Notes: generated from the letters alone by a model not told the origin. Shown: positions 9,364 through 18,922, numbered from the stretch's first letter. The stretch: DNA of 64,000 nucleotides from Oscillospiraceae bacterium (GCA_009777635.1 WRLK01000007.1:1-64000), one strand, 5' to 3'. Numbers and translations: made by a program.

Positions 9364-10395
9364 ATGGAGAAAAAATCGTTCTTAAGGCGGATTCTTGGTA
9401 TCCGGGGGATGAGGCCGGCCCTGACCGCGTTTGCCGGACTTATCATTATTTACGTTGCGTTCGGCTTGATAAACCCTATGGTGTTTTCCCCGATTAACCT
9501 CATGAACCTGCTGCGGTCCATGTCGAAGTATCTCTTAATCGGCATCGGGCAAAGCTTTGTCCTGATCACGGCAAACATTGACTTGTCCATCGGCTCGGTG
9601 GTCGGTATGAGCGCCATGATATCCGCCACGCTCATGACAAAAGGCGTGCCGGTTTTCGCGGCATGCCTGACCGCAATGGTGTGCTGTCTTGTGATTGGCG
9701 TAATAAACGGCATTTTGGTCGGCAAGTTTAAGCTTCCGCCCTTTATCGCCACGCTGGGTACCATGTTTGTCGCAAGGGGCGTCGCCTATATGGTAAACGG
9801 CAACCGCAATACCGACACCATTGCGTCCGGCGTGGGCAAGCAGGCGGGTGACGCCTTTCAAAGCGTCCTTTACTACGGTACAACATTGGGCGTCTTCAAT
9901 ACCTTTCTGATTTCACTTTTAATATTCATAATGTTCTTCTTTTTCCTTTCCAAAACAAAGAGCGGACGCCACATTTACGCCATCGGCTCGAATGTGGAGG
10001 CCGCAAAGCTTTCCGGCGTCAACGTGGAGCTCACGGTTACCAAGGCTTATCTCATCAGTGCGTTTTGCGCGGGTGCGACAGGGCTGATCCTGTGCGCGCA
10101 GGCCGGTATGGGCAATATGGAAGCCGGTATCATGTACGAAATGTACGGGGTTGCCGCGGGCGTCATAGGCGGCGTATCGCCAATGGGCGGGACTGGTATA
10201 TTGCTGGGTACTTTGGCTGGCGCAGCCGTATGGCAGACGCTTGAGAACGGGCTCAGTATGATCGGCGCGCAGGTGGGAATACAGCGCGTCGTGATTGGCG
10301 TTATCGTCGCAATGGCCGTTCTTTTGGACGTTATTTTCCGCAACAGGAAAAAAACATTTAAAAAGAGCGGCGTTTCGTCTGCTTCCAAGGGTTAG
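9364..10395 (+). CDS. Sugar ABC transporter permease (RbsC family)
   Basis: 343 aa polytopic protein; GQSFVLITANIDLSIGSVVGMSAM, GSNVEAAKLSGVNV. Confidence 0.94.
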   Translation: MEKKSFLRRILGIRGMRPALTAFAGLIIIYVAFGLINPMVFSPINLMNLLRSMSKYLLIGIGQSFVLITANIDLSIGSVVGMSAMISATLMTKGVPVFAACLTAMVCCLVIGVINGILVGKFKLPPFIATLGTMFVARGVAYMVNGNRNTDTIASGVGKQAGDAFQSVLYYGTTLGVFNTFLISLLIFIMFFFFLSKTKSGRHIYAIGSNVEAAKLSGVNVELTVTKAYLISAFCAGATGLILCAQAGMGNMEAGIMYEMYGVAAGVIGGVSPMGGTGILLGTLAGAAVWQTLENGLSMIGAQVGIQRVVIGVIVAMAVLLDVIFRNRKKTFKKSGVSSASKG

Positions 10396-10460
10396 ATACT
10401 CCGCGGGGACGCCCGCTGTCATATTATGAAAAATCAAAATCATTGAGGAGGAAAATTGAA

Positions 10461-11387
10461 TTGAAAAAGAGTTGTTTAGCATACCTGATTATTGCATGCA
10501 TGATTTTGGCTGTGTTCGCCGGTTGCGGCGGCGGCCAGACATCCGCGGAAGGTACGGCCTCCGGCGGGGACTACAAAATCTCGGTCATCACCATGGACCA
10601 AGTAGACCAGCATTGGGTAGCGCTATATGAAGGCGCCGAGCAGGCGGCAAACGAATTGGGCGTTTCCGTCACTTTCATGTCCCCGATGCAAAAGGACGAC
10701 GCGCAGCAGATCGAGCAGGTGAATAACGCAATTGCGGGTGGGTTCGACGCTCTTTTAGTGGCCGCAAACGGCCCGGACGCCATCACGGGCGCTTTGAATG
10801 AAGCGCTGGCTGCCGGATTGAAGCTCATCTATGTCGATTCCCCCGCAAACGTTGCGGCTGAGGCGACGTTCTCCACCGACAACAAGGCCGCCGGCAAAAC
10901 CGCCGGCGAAGAAATGCTAGGGGCCCTAGATACAGCCGGAATAACCTCCGGCAAGATAGGCATAGTCAACGTAAATCCCTCGGTCGATTCATGCGTGAAC
11001 CGTGAGCTGGGTTTCCGCGAAGCGTTTGAGGGTTCGGGCTTTGAGATTCTTGAGACACAGTACGGCGACGGCGACGCCGCGAAATCCCAGACCATCGCCG
11101 AAAACTACATCACCCAGGGCGTAGTCGGCATCTTCGGCGCGAACGAGGGCTCCACCGTCGGAACAGGCAACGCCATCAAGGCGGCGGGCGGCGGCGTGAT
11201 TGGAGTTGGCTTCGACCAGTCCGACGCGATAATGAACCTGCTTTCGGACGGCTGGCTTCTGTGCGCTATGGCGCAAAACCCCGACAAGATGGGCTATGAG
11301 GGCGTAAAGGCGGCTGTTGAGATCCTAAACGGCGCAAACCTGGGCGGAAAAGTCGTCGATACCGGAGTTTCGGTGTTGAGGGGCTAA
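10461..11387 (+). CDS. Sugar ABC transporter substrate-binding lipoprotein (RbsB-like)
   Basis: Lipobox CMILAVFAGCGG; periplasmic-binding-protein type 1 features (YKISVITMDQVDQHWVALYEGAEQAANELGVSV). TTG 10461 after gaggagg RBS preferred over 10443. Confidence 0.92.
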   Translation: MKKSCLAYLIIACMILAVFAGCGGGQTSAEGTASGGDYKISVITMDQVDQHWVALYEGAEQAANELGVSVTFMSPMQKDDAQQIEQVNNAIAGGFDALLVAANGPDAITGALNEALAAGLKLIYVDSPANVAAEATFSTDNKAAGKTAGEEMLGALDTAGITSGKIGIVNVNPSVDSCVNRELGFREAFEGSGFEILETQYGDGDAAKSQTIAENYITQGVVGIFGANEGSTVGTGNAIKAAGGGVIGVGFDQSDAIMNLLSDGWLLCAMAQNPDKMGYEGVKAAVEILNGANLGGKVVDTGVSVLRG

Positions 11388-11403
11388 CAGAATAATACAA
11401 CCG

Positions 11404-11441
11404 AAAGAGCGTCGGCCATGTATAAGTCCGGCGCTCTTTTT
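11404..11441 (+). terminator. Rho-independent terminator after rbsB-like gene
   Basis: aaagagcgtcggccatgtataagtccggcgctcttttt. Confidence 0.85.
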
Positions 11442-11531
11442 CATTGAGGCGTAGCCGGTTATTTGTTTACATGACAGTGCCGGATATGGTACACTGAACA
11501 CAATACAATACGCTTGGAGGGTATCGGAAAG

Positions 11532-13121
11532 TTGCTGCTTAAAGTCGTGATTGCCGATGATGAGGCACGAGTGTGCAATCTAGTGAAGATGCTGGCCGAT
11601 TGGGACGCGCTGGGTATGGAGGTTGTCGGAACGGCATCCAACGGCTTTGAGGCGCTGAAATTTGTCGAGCAGATAAAACCGGATATACTCATCACCGATA
11701 TCCGTATGCCGGGCTGCGACGGGCTGGAGCTGATACGTCAGGCGAAGCTGCTGGTGCCTAATCTTGAAATCGCCATCATCAGCGGATACGCGCAGTTTGA
11801 ATATGCGCAAACCGCTGTGAGTTATAACGCGGGGGCTTATCTTCTAAAGCCGATAAAGAAAGACGTGCTCATCGCAACGCTTGAAAAATTGGGCGGCAAA
11901 TGCCGGGAGCGTGCGGCTTCTAAAAGCGCTTTGGAACATCTCCGCCAAAACAGCGATACGAACCGGGAGCTGCTGCGCAGCAGGCTGCCGGAGGATTTAC
12001 TTAACGGTCGCCTTCAAGCTCCGACGCGCGAGCTGCTGCGACGCGACTACGGCTTTAAGCTTCACGACGGTTTATTTCAGGTATTCATTTTAAAAATGGA
12101 TTATGACCGCGAAACGTTCAGCGCATCCTCCATCGCGGTCGCCCGTGCGAAAGCGGAGGAATTCATCGACTCGATGCTGTTTTCCCTGTGCATCTCCGGC
12201 GTATTCCAGTTTTACAAATCGGCCGGATATGGCGTGATTCATTATGCTTCTACAGATTCCGATCCGGTAAGGCGCGCTTTGCGCCAATGCTTAAACCAGC
12301 TGGAGACGCAAAAATTCATCTTCGGGCCCGTCGAGTTTTCGTTATCTGTCGGAAAAGCGGTGAAATCCCCCGAGGATCTGCCGCTTTCAATGCGCGAAGC
12401 GCAAAACGCCGTAACGGAACGAATCGTCGAGGGGACCGGCCGGTTGCTGGAATCCGCGCCTAGGCGATCCCTGCTCAATGAGGGCAAGTTGCTCGACCAA
12501 TATAACCGGGCGCTTAACCATGTCGCGGATACCCTTGACGCTGAAGACGCCGACAAGGCGGCTGATGATCTGCAAAAAGAGGTCGGAGGCATACCCGGTC
12601 TGCATGGATATGAGCTGCTGGGTCTTGTTTTGGCGGCCGGTAAAATGTTTACAATCCGGTTTAATATAAAGGATGAGCCGGGCCTTACGCACGAATTTGA
12701 AAGCCGGTGCGAGCTGTGCGCCTCCGCAGACAAGCTGTTCGATTGCCTGCGCGTGTTCCAGCGGCAGTGGATCGGCGTTGTACGTGAGCGGCGGGAAAGC
12801 GAGAAAAGCCGCCCTATACGCATAGCAAAGCAGTATATCCACCAGCATTTCAACGAACCGATCACGCTTGAGGACGTCTCTGCCGCCACGGGCTTCAGCG
12901 TAAATTATTTCAGCGCTATGTTCAAAAAGGAAACCGGCGAGGGGTTTTCCAAATACTTGACGCATGTGCGGATGGAACGCGCCAAGGATTTGTTAAGGGA
13001 TACCAATTATTCCGTTGCGGAGATATGCCGCCGCGTAGGCTACAGCGACTTAAAGCATTTCACGGGGGCCTTTAAAAAGACGACCGGCTTAAATCCGGGG
13101 CAATACAGAAAACTATGCTAG
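11532..13121 (+). CDS. Response regulator with AraC-type HTH output (YesN-like)
   Basis: REC domain (KVVIADDEARVCNLVKML...DILITDIRMPGCDGLELI...AGAYLLKPIKK) and C-terminal AraC HTH (ITLEDVSAATGFSVNYFSAMFKKETGEGFSKYLTHVRMERAKDLL). TTG 11532 preferred (ggagg RBS). Confidence 0.94.
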   Translation: MLLKVVIADDEARVCNLVKMLADWDALGMEVVGTASNGFEALKFVEQIKPDILITDIRMPGCDGLELIRQAKLLVPNLEIAIISGYAQFEYAQTAVSYNAGAYLLKPIKKDVLIATLEKLGGKCRERAASKSALEHLRQNSDTNRELLRSRLPEDLLNGRLQAPTRELLRRDYGFKLHDGLFQVFILKMDYDRETFSASSIAVARAKAEEFIDSMLFSLCISGVFQFYKSAGYGVIHYASTDSDPVRRALRQCLNQLETQKFIFGPVEFSLSVGKAVKSPEDLPLSMREAQNAVTERIVEGTGRLLESAPRRSLLNEGKLLDQYNRALNHVADTLDAEDADKAADDLQKEVGGIPGLHGYELLGLVLAAGKMFTIRFNIKDEPGLTHEFESRCELCASADKLFDCLRVFQRQWIGVVRERRESEKSRPIRIAKQYIHQHFNEPITLEDVSAATGFSVNYFSAMFKKETGEGFSKYLTHVRMERAKDLLRDTNYSVAEICRRVGYSDLKHFTGAFKKTTGLNPGQYRKLC

Positions 13122-13162
13122 CATATAAAGCGAACATGCCATAATGTAAGGGAAGAAGCAAG

Positions 13163-14176
13163 ATGAAACAGCGGTGGAAATACATATCGTTTCGTGTTGC
13201 CGTGCTGTTTTGCGGTATTGGCGCGCTCATGGTTTCGGGCGCGCTTTCGCTCATACCGCCGCCCGCCGTTCTGGCGGGCTTTGCCGCGATTGCCGCCGCC
13301 GGATGGCTTTTAGTCGTGCGCCCCTATCTTAAGACCAGCGAAATGATCCGCTTGTTTTTGGAAGGGTATACCTTGTCGGAATCGCAAGTATCCGAAAGCC
13401 GCCCGATATCGGGCGTGACGCAGATGCTGTTTGACCAGTTCCAGGAGTTTTTAAGCCCTGCTCAGCTATTTAATATGAACAAGCGGCAGGCGCAGTATTT
13501 AGCGCTTCAAAACCAGATAAACCCGCATTTTCTCTACAACACTCTGGAGGGTATACGCAGCGAGGCGCTCATCGCAGGCTTAAACGATGTGGCCGATATG
13601 ACCGAAGCGCTGGCCACGTTTTTCAGGTATACGATCACAAAGGTGGAAAATCTTGTGTCCGTGGAGGAGGAGCTTCAAAACTGCGAGACTTATTTCAGCA
13701 TGCAGCAATACCGCTTCGGGGACCGCCTGGAGCTTTCGATACGCTGCGAGCCTAAGGACAAGGAAGAAATTTACCGCTGCCGGATACCAAAGCTTACGAT
13801 GCAGCCGATTTTAGAAAACAGCATCATCCACGGCACGGAGCTGAAAGTCGGGACAGGGCATATGGCAATCCATTTGGAGCTGACGGAAAAACGGCTTTTG
13901 ATCCGGGTGTCAGACGACGGCCTCGGCATGGACGAGGAGACGCTGATGCGGCTCAACGAGAAGCTTGGCAAAGGCAATTTCAGCATCGCGAAGCAGGAGC
14001 GGGAAGCAAAGGGCGGCCTCGCCCTTGCCAATGTCGACAACAGAATACGGCTGCTGTTTGGCGATGAATACGGTCTTCATGTCTTTTCGGCGCCGGGCGT
14101 CGGCACAGACGTGGAAATCTCCCTGCCCGCCATCGGCAGCGACAGAGAGGTCAAAAACAGAGAGGTATTGCAATGA
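13163..14176 (+). CDS. Sensor histidine kinase (YesM/LytS type, His_kinase + HATPase_c), two TM helices without extracellular domain
   Basis: LALQNQINPHFLYNTLEGIRSEAL H-box, MQPILENSIIHG N-box, VSDDGLGMDEE; TM1 and TM2 separated only by a few residues (SLIPPP). Confidence 0.93.
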   Translation: MKQRWKYISFRVAVLFCGIGALMVSGALSLIPPPAVLAGFAAIAAAGWLLVVRPYLKTSEMIRLFLEGYTLSESQVSESRPISGVTQMLFDQFQEFLSPAQLFNMNKRQAQYLALQNQINPHFLYNTLEGIRSEALIAGLNDVADMTEALATFFRYTITKVENLVSVEEELQNCETYFSMQQYRFGDRLELSIRCEPKDKEEIYRCRIPKLTMQPILENSIIHGTELKVGTGHMAIHLELTEKRLLIRVSDDGLGMDEETLMRLNEKLGKGNFSIAKQEREAKGGLALANVDNRIRLLFGDEYGLHVFSAPGVGTDVEISLPAIGSDREVKNREVLQ

Positions 14177-15612
14177 GGCAAGAGGTACTCCGAATGGAGC
14201 GCGTGAGCTGCGTAGAGCAAGGCGCCGTCCAGCTTGACGGCTTTAACTTAAGCATCCTCACAGGGGAGATTATGGGGCTGCTGCCCGTCAACAACCACGG
14301 GCTCTCGGCGCTTATAAAGATTCTCCAGAGCAATATGCCGCTGAGCCGCGGATATGTGTATTACCGGGAAAAGCAGGTAAACACATGGCGGCATTCAAAA
14401 CCGCGGGACAACCGCATCGGCTTAATCCAGAGCGAGGAATGCCTTGTTGAGGGGCTGACGGTAGCCGACAACATCTTTGTGCTTCATCCGCAGTACAAAA
14501 AATGGATGGTCAACCCGCCCAATATGAGAAAACAGCTCTCGCCGTTTTTAGAAAGCATCAACGTCTTTATTTCGGCGGATACATATGTTGACGAGCTTAG
14601 CGTATTTGAAAAAATCGTCGTCGACGTGCTGAAATCGGTCGTGGCCGGATGCAGGCTGATCGTGTTGCAGGACATCAGCGCAAAGGTCGGGGAGGCTGAG
14701 CTTAAAAAGCTTCATGAGCTGCTTAGGTATTACGCGAAACAGGGAATCACCTTTATATATATCGATTTTCATCTAAAGGAATTATGGCGAATCTGCGACA
14801 AGGTAGCGCTTATGTCAAATGGCAGGATTCTTAAAGTTTTACACAGTGAATCCGAGTCTCCTAATTTCGGGTATACGGGCAGCTACAACGGCAGCCGGGG
14901 TCCAAGTCCCGTTGTTCCTGCTAAAGGCGGGCGAGGCTTCGCGTTTGAGGCAAAGAAGCTTTCAGGAGAATTCATAAAGGATCTAAGCTTCACCGCCGCC
15001 GCCGGGGAGTGTGTGACGCTTCAGCATATGGATATTATGGCTTTCAGGGAGTTTTTATCGTTTCTGATCGGAGAAAGCGTTCCCCAAAGCGGCGAGATAC
15101 GGATTGACGGCAAAAAGACCGATTGCCTGTTTGGCGGCGGGTTTGCGGTGATACAGGAGCTTCCCACTGAAACGATGCTGTTTTACGAGATGAGCTATCT
15201 TGATAATCTTTGTTTTCTTCTGGACCGCCGCCTGCCGGAAATCTGGAGGAGCGCAGCCGCGCGCGAGGGAGTGAGGCGCGAGTATTCCCGGATATTGGGC
15301 GGCGACGTATTTAACAAGCGCGTAGACGCGCTAAGTAAGATTGAGAAATATGAGCTGGTATACACGCGCGTTGCAATCCAAAAGCCAAAGGTGGCGTTTT
15401 GCGTCCAGCCGTTCCGCCGCGCGGACATGGAGCTTCGCACACGCATTTTGGAGCTCATAAAAATGCTTCTGGATAAGGAAATCACGGTGGTTTTGCTTGC
15501 AGCAAACCTGGCCGACAGCCTGTCGATTTCCGATAAACTGATCCGGATACGCAAAGACGGCCCTGACGAGGTTTATTTGCGCGACGAATTCTTAGCGGTT
15601 GAGTCAAGCTAG
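14173..15612 (+). CDS. Degenerate RbsA/MglA-like ABC ATPase (predicted pseudo-ATPase)
   Basis: 479 aa, collinear with RbsA-type proteins, but Walker A replaced in both halves (LLPVNNHGLSALIK; LQHMDIMAFREF), Walker B/DEPT replaced (VLQDISAK; CVQPFRRAD), H-loop degenerate (YIDFHLKEL). Start overlaps HK stop. Confidence 0.8.
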   Translation: MRQEVLRMERVSCVEQGAVQLDGFNLSILTGEIMGLLPVNNHGLSALIKILQSNMPLSRGYVYYREKQVNTWRHSKPRDNRIGLIQSEECLVEGLTVADNIFVLHPQYKKWMVNPPNMRKQLSPFLESINVFISADTYVDELSVFEKIVVDVLKSVVAGCRLIVLQDISAKVGEAELKKLHELLRYYAKQGITFIYIDFHLKELWRICDKVALMSNGRILKVLHSESESPNFGYTGSYNGSRGPSPVVPAKGGRGFAFEAKKLSGEFIKDLSFTAAAGECVTLQHMDIMAFREFLSFLIGESVPQSGEIRIDGKKTDCLFGGGFAVIQELPTETMLFYEMSYLDNLCFLLDRRLPEIWRSAAAREGVRREYSRILGGDVFNKRVDALSKIEKYELVYTRVAIQKPKVAFCVQPFRRADMELRTRILELIKMLLDKEITVVLLAANLADSLSISDKLIRIRKDGPDEVYLRDEFLAVESS

Positions 15613-15652
15613 GGTAGGATCTCATGACATAACTTGAATTATAAATAGAAAT

Positions 15653-15698
15653 ATCAAAAAAATTGTTGCCCATCAAGCGCAAAAGCTTAATGGGCAAC
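15653..15698 (-). terminator. Rho-independent terminator of the rpmH-jag operon
   Basis: Minus strand GTTGCCCATTAAGC...GCTTGATGGGCAACAATTTTTTT. Confidence 0.8.
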
Positions 15699-15704
15699 GA
15701 ATAT

Positions 15705-16748
15705 TTATTCTAAATCAATCTTGCCGAACGAAATGCCGGTTGTAGCTTCTGCTTCCGGCGTCTGTTTCGGAGGACCTGACGTCGCGGGGGAAGCCTGCTG
15801 CCTTCCGCCGCGTCCGCGGTCGCGGTCGCCGCGGTCACGCCTGTCGGGCCTGTCGGATCTTGCGCCGCGCTCGGGGGGCCTGCCGCGCCCGGGCATGGAC
15901 GGGCGGACGCCGCCGCCCTGGCGGTATCCTCCGCCTCTTGTAGGCTTTGCCGTCGGGGAGGTGATAACAACACGGCGGTTAGGCTCCTCTCCCACGGACA
16001 AGGAGCTCACCCCTTCAATTTCGTAAACCGTCGAATGTATAATCCTTCTCTCAAAGGGATTCATCGGTTCAAGCGTCTTACTGACGTTTGTTTTTAACAC
16101 CTGGCTTGCAAGCTTTCTGGCGAGGGCTTCTAGCGTATCCTTGCGCTTCATGCGGTATTCGCCGCAGTCTATCGTGAACCTTACATAATCGCCGCCGCGG
16201 TTTGCGACAAGGCTTGTAAGGTACTGAAGCGCGTCAAGTGTTTCGCCGCGCCGCCCGATTATCATGCCAAGCCCCTCGCCCGTGATATTGATGCTGCTGC
16301 CGCCGTGCTCGCGTACGATCTTAAATTCCGCATCAAGGCCCGCTGACTTCAAAATATTTTGTAAGTATTCCTTTGCGATTTTTTCTTTTTCGGAAATTTT
16401 AGCTTCATCCACGACGACCGCCGGTTTTGTTTCCCTTATCTCTTTTTGTTTTTTAGGCTGTTCGCTTTTCGCACGTTTTTCGCGAAACGCCGGCTGAGGC
16501 GGCTTTTGCTTTACCTGTTTTTGCGGTTGCTCCGGTTCAGGTTTTTTTTGTTCCGGCTTCGGCTTTTCATCCGGCACCTCTATAGACACGCGCACCTTTG
16601 CCGGATTGTTTTTAAGCCCTAAAAATCCCTTTTTCGGCAGGTCAATAATTTCCCACTGGCAATCCTCGCGTTTGCATCCGAGCTTCTCGCATGCCGAGTC
16701 GATCGCCGCGTCAACGGTTTTTCCGGTTTCAAATATCTCTTTTTGCAT
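15705..16748 (-). CDS. jag: Jag/KhpB (SpoIIIJ-associated) RNA-binding protein with Arg/Gly-rich C-terminal tail
   Basis: Jag_N domain (FETGKTVDAAIDSACEKLGC), KH (GLGMIIGRRGETLDALQYLTSLVANR), R3H (MNPFERRIIHSTVYEIEGVSSLSVGEEPNRRVVI), then RGG/RD-rich tail. Confidence 0.94.
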   Translation of the reverse strand: MQKEIFETGKTVDAAIDSACEKLGCKREDCQWEIIDLPKKGFLGLKNNPAKVRVSIEVPDEKPKPEQKKPEPEQPQKQVKQKPPQPAFREKRAKSEQPKKQKEIRETKPAVVVDEAKISEKEKIAKEYLQNILKSAGLDAEFKIVREHGGSSINITGEGLGMIIGRRGETLDALQYLTSLVANRGGDYVRFTIDCGEYRMKRKDTLEALARKLASQVLKTNVSKTLEPMNPFERRIIHSTVYEIEGVSSLSVGEEPNRRVVITSPTAKPTRGGGYRQGGGVRPSMPGRGRPPERGARSDRPDRRDRGDRDRGRGGRQQASPATSGPPKQTPEAEATTGISFGKIDLE

Positions 16749-16760
16749 CAGTAACCTCCA

Positions 16761-17855
16761 TCATCTAAGGTCTTCATCCGTGACTTCCACATACGTTTCG
16801 CCGTACCTTTCGGCGTCGCGCTTTCTTGCCTCCGCAAGCTTTCTCCTGTTTATTTCCTTTTGGCTCATCGACTTTTGCTCGGTTTCCTCGCCCTTTTCTT
16901 TCGCGCGCTTCTTCGCTTCAATGCGCTCAAGCCGTTCCTGCTCCTGGCGCTCGGCATGCTCCGCCCGTGCTTTTTCGGCCATTTCTTTCGGGTTATAATA
17001 TTTATTTAGTATAAGCGACTGAGCCATCGCAAACAGGTTCGAGTAGCACCAGTAAAGACCGACGCCCGCCGGAACCTGAAACGCGATAAACAAAGAAAAT
17101 ATCGGCATGGTGTACATCATGCCTTTCATGCTCGCGTTAGCCCCGGTGTTTTCCGTCGAGGGCATGACCCTCATGGAAATAACGGAAACAAGCAGCGCCG
17201 ATATGCCCGATATGATAGGGATGAGAAGGACCGGGTTCCAGATACCTGAAAGGATGTCCCCGAACATACCGAGCTGCGGTATTTCGCCTAAGTTCATGCC
17301 GAAGAAATCGAGTTTGAAATCACTTATCTGACGCACGATACCGGCGCCTGCCGCATTGTACGCGGCGTTTCCGGCCTGTACGTCCTGAATGACTGTAATC
17401 TGCGCGGAATTAAGCCCGCCTAAGTTGCGGATTTTATCCGGGTGCAAGCTTTGGGCGATCGTTTCAAGGTTTATGATAATATCAGCGGGTAAATGTAAAA
17501 TATGCTTTAACGGGCGGTAAATAACCTCAATGAGCCCGAAAAGAATCGGCATCTGTATCAAAAGCGGCAAACAGCCCGACGCCGGATTGTAGCCCTCTTT
17601 CTGGTAGAGCTTCATCATTTCTTCGTTTAACTTTTCGCGGTTATTTTTGTATTTTGCCTGAAGCTCGTCCATTTGCGGCTTTAAAAGCTGCATTTTTATC
17701 GTGGACTTTTGCTGCTTTAAAGACAGCGGGAATAATATCGCCCTGATAATAAGCGTAAAGACAAATAACGCAAGGCCGTAGTTGTTTACAATCTGATAAC
17801 AGGCCCACATGACATATCCCAGCGGTAAACCGAGAATCCGATAGACAGCGTCCAA
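16761..17855 (-). CDS. yidC: YidC/Oxa1 family membrane protein insertase
   Basis: LALFVFTLIIRAILFPLSLKQQKSTIKMQLLKPQMDELQAKYKNNREKLNEEMMKLYQKEGYNPASGCLPLLIQMPILFGL. Confidence 0.96.
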   Translation of the reverse strand: MDAVYRILGLPLGYVMWACYQIVNNYGLALFVFTLIIRAILFPLSLKQQKSTIKMQLLKPQMDELQAKYKNNREKLNEEMMKLYQKEGYNPASGCLPLLIQMPILFGLIEVIYRPLKHILHLPADIIINLETIAQSLHPDKIRNLGGLNSAQITVIQDVQAGNAAYNAAGAGIVRQISDFKLDFFGMNLGEIPQLGMFGDILSGIWNPVLLIPIISGISALLVSVISMRVMPSTENTGANASMKGMMYTMPIFSLFIAFQVPAGVGLYWCYSNLFAMAQSLILNKYYNPKEMAEKARAEHAERQEQERLERIEAKKRAKEKGEETEQKSMSQKEINRRKLAEARKRDAERYGETYVEVTDEDLR

Positions 17856-17889
17856 AATTTTTCCCTCACAAACCTATGATTTTATGATT

Positions 17890-18117
17890 TTAGATATGAA
17901 GCATCTTCTGCGGCACCGGGTCGTATCCTCCCGGATGAAACGGATGGCATTTCAAAATACGTTTTAAAGCAAGAAAACCTCCCCGCAACGCGCCGTGCTC
18001 TGAAACAGCCGTCAAAGCATAGCTCGAACAGGTCGGGTAAAACCTACAGCTTGGCGGTTTTAACGGGGATATAAATCTCCTGTAAAGCCGTATAACCAAA
18101 AGCATCATAGTCTTCAT
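17890..18117 (-). CDS. yidD: Membrane protein insertion efficiency factor YidD
   Basis: [59 protein letters not shown]. Confidence 0.95.
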   Translation of the reverse strand: MKTMMLLVIRLYRRFISPLKPPSCRFYPTCSSYALTAVSEHGALRGGFLALKRILKCHPFHPGGYDPVPQKMLHI

Positions 18118-18435
18118 TTAAAATTTCACGTCTCTCAGCGCCGACATTATGTCCTGCGTTTTTGAAAGCCCTGCTTTTTTTCTTGCCGCAATAACGATGT
18201 CATATCCCACCGGCAATTCAGGCTCAAGCAGCCTGTAAGCTTCTTTTATTACTCTTCTGCACCGGTTTCTTTCGGGGGCCTTGCCTATTTTTTTTGTGGC
18301 CGTCAGTCCCAGCCTGTTGATTTTTAAACGGTTCTTTCTATAATACACGACAAAATACTGCGTTACTATATTGTTCCCACGCCTGTACAGGCTTTTAAAA
18401 ATCCGGTTTTTGTTTATAGAAACCGTGTTTTTCAT
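18118..18435 (-). CDS. rnpA: Ribonuclease P protein component
   Basis: MKNTVSINKNRIFKSLYRRGNNI...NRLGLTATKKIGKAPERNRCRRVIKEAYRL. ATG 18435 preferred over 18498. Confidence 0.94.
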   Translation of the reverse strand: MKNTVSINKNRIFKSLYRRGNNIVTQYFVVYYRKNRLKINRLGLTATKKIGKAPERNRCRRVIKEAYRLLEPELPVGYDIVIAARKKAGLSKTQDIMSALRDVKF

Positions 18436-18514
18436 AACAGATAGACGGCCTTTCCACCAGCCTGAAAAAAAAGCCACAACATAAAATTGCGGCCACATTT
18501 TTCAAAAGGCTCTT

Positions 18515-18649
18515 TTAATGCGTAAGCCTTGCCCTGCCTTTTGCCCTTCTTAAAGCAATTACTTTTCTTCCGTTTTTAGTCTTCATCCTTTTACGGAAGC
18601 CATGCTCACGCTTGCGCTGCAGCTTCTTAGGCTGATATGTCCTTTTCAT
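18515..18649 (-). CDS. rpmH: 50S ribosomal protein L34
   Basis: [44 protein letters not shown] read directly on minus strand (44 aa; not in ORF track). Confidence 0.97.
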   Translation of the reverse strand: MKRTYQPKKLQRKREHGFRKRMKTKNGRKVIALRRAKGRARLTH

Positions 18650-18855
18650 CTTTTAAAACCTCCTTCGCCTAAAAAATAAAATTAGGCTTAAACGCCCTTA
18701 ATCCACATCTTTGCATTAAGCATTATATAGCATAGTATAACCCTGTGTCAAGTCTTTAATTTAAGATTGATTTTTAGATATACATCATATTGTGGGTTTT
18801 TAATTATATAACCACTAATGTATAGAAATAATCGCAATATTGACACTTTATTAAC

Positions 18856-18884
18856 TTGAAAAACCGTATCTTATATGTTAAAAT
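18856..18884 (+). promoter_or_regulatory. Candidate dnaA promoter
   Basis: ttgaaa-N17-taaaat. Confidence 0.65.
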
Positions 18885-18893
18885 TATGTAGTG

Positions 18894-18922
18894 TAAAAAA
18901 CCGCGTTTTACCGGTTTTTTTA
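18894..18922 (+). promoter_or_regulatory. Terminator-like hairpin in dnaA leader (possible attenuator)
   Basis: aaaaaaccgcgttttaccggttttttta: stem AAAAACCG/CGGTTTTT plus T-run, between promoter and dnaA. Confidence 0.5.

Noticed and set aside
8085-9446. 453-aa minus-strand ORF opposite the RbsA-type gene
   Set aside because: Shadow ORF: the plus strand encodes an unambiguous ABC ATPase over the same bases; the translation is low-complexity Ser/Ile-rich with no domain.
18690-18710. taatccaca resembles a DnaA box near rpmH
   Set aside because: Single one-mismatch match without clustering; weaker than the spacer motif set, so not called as a box.
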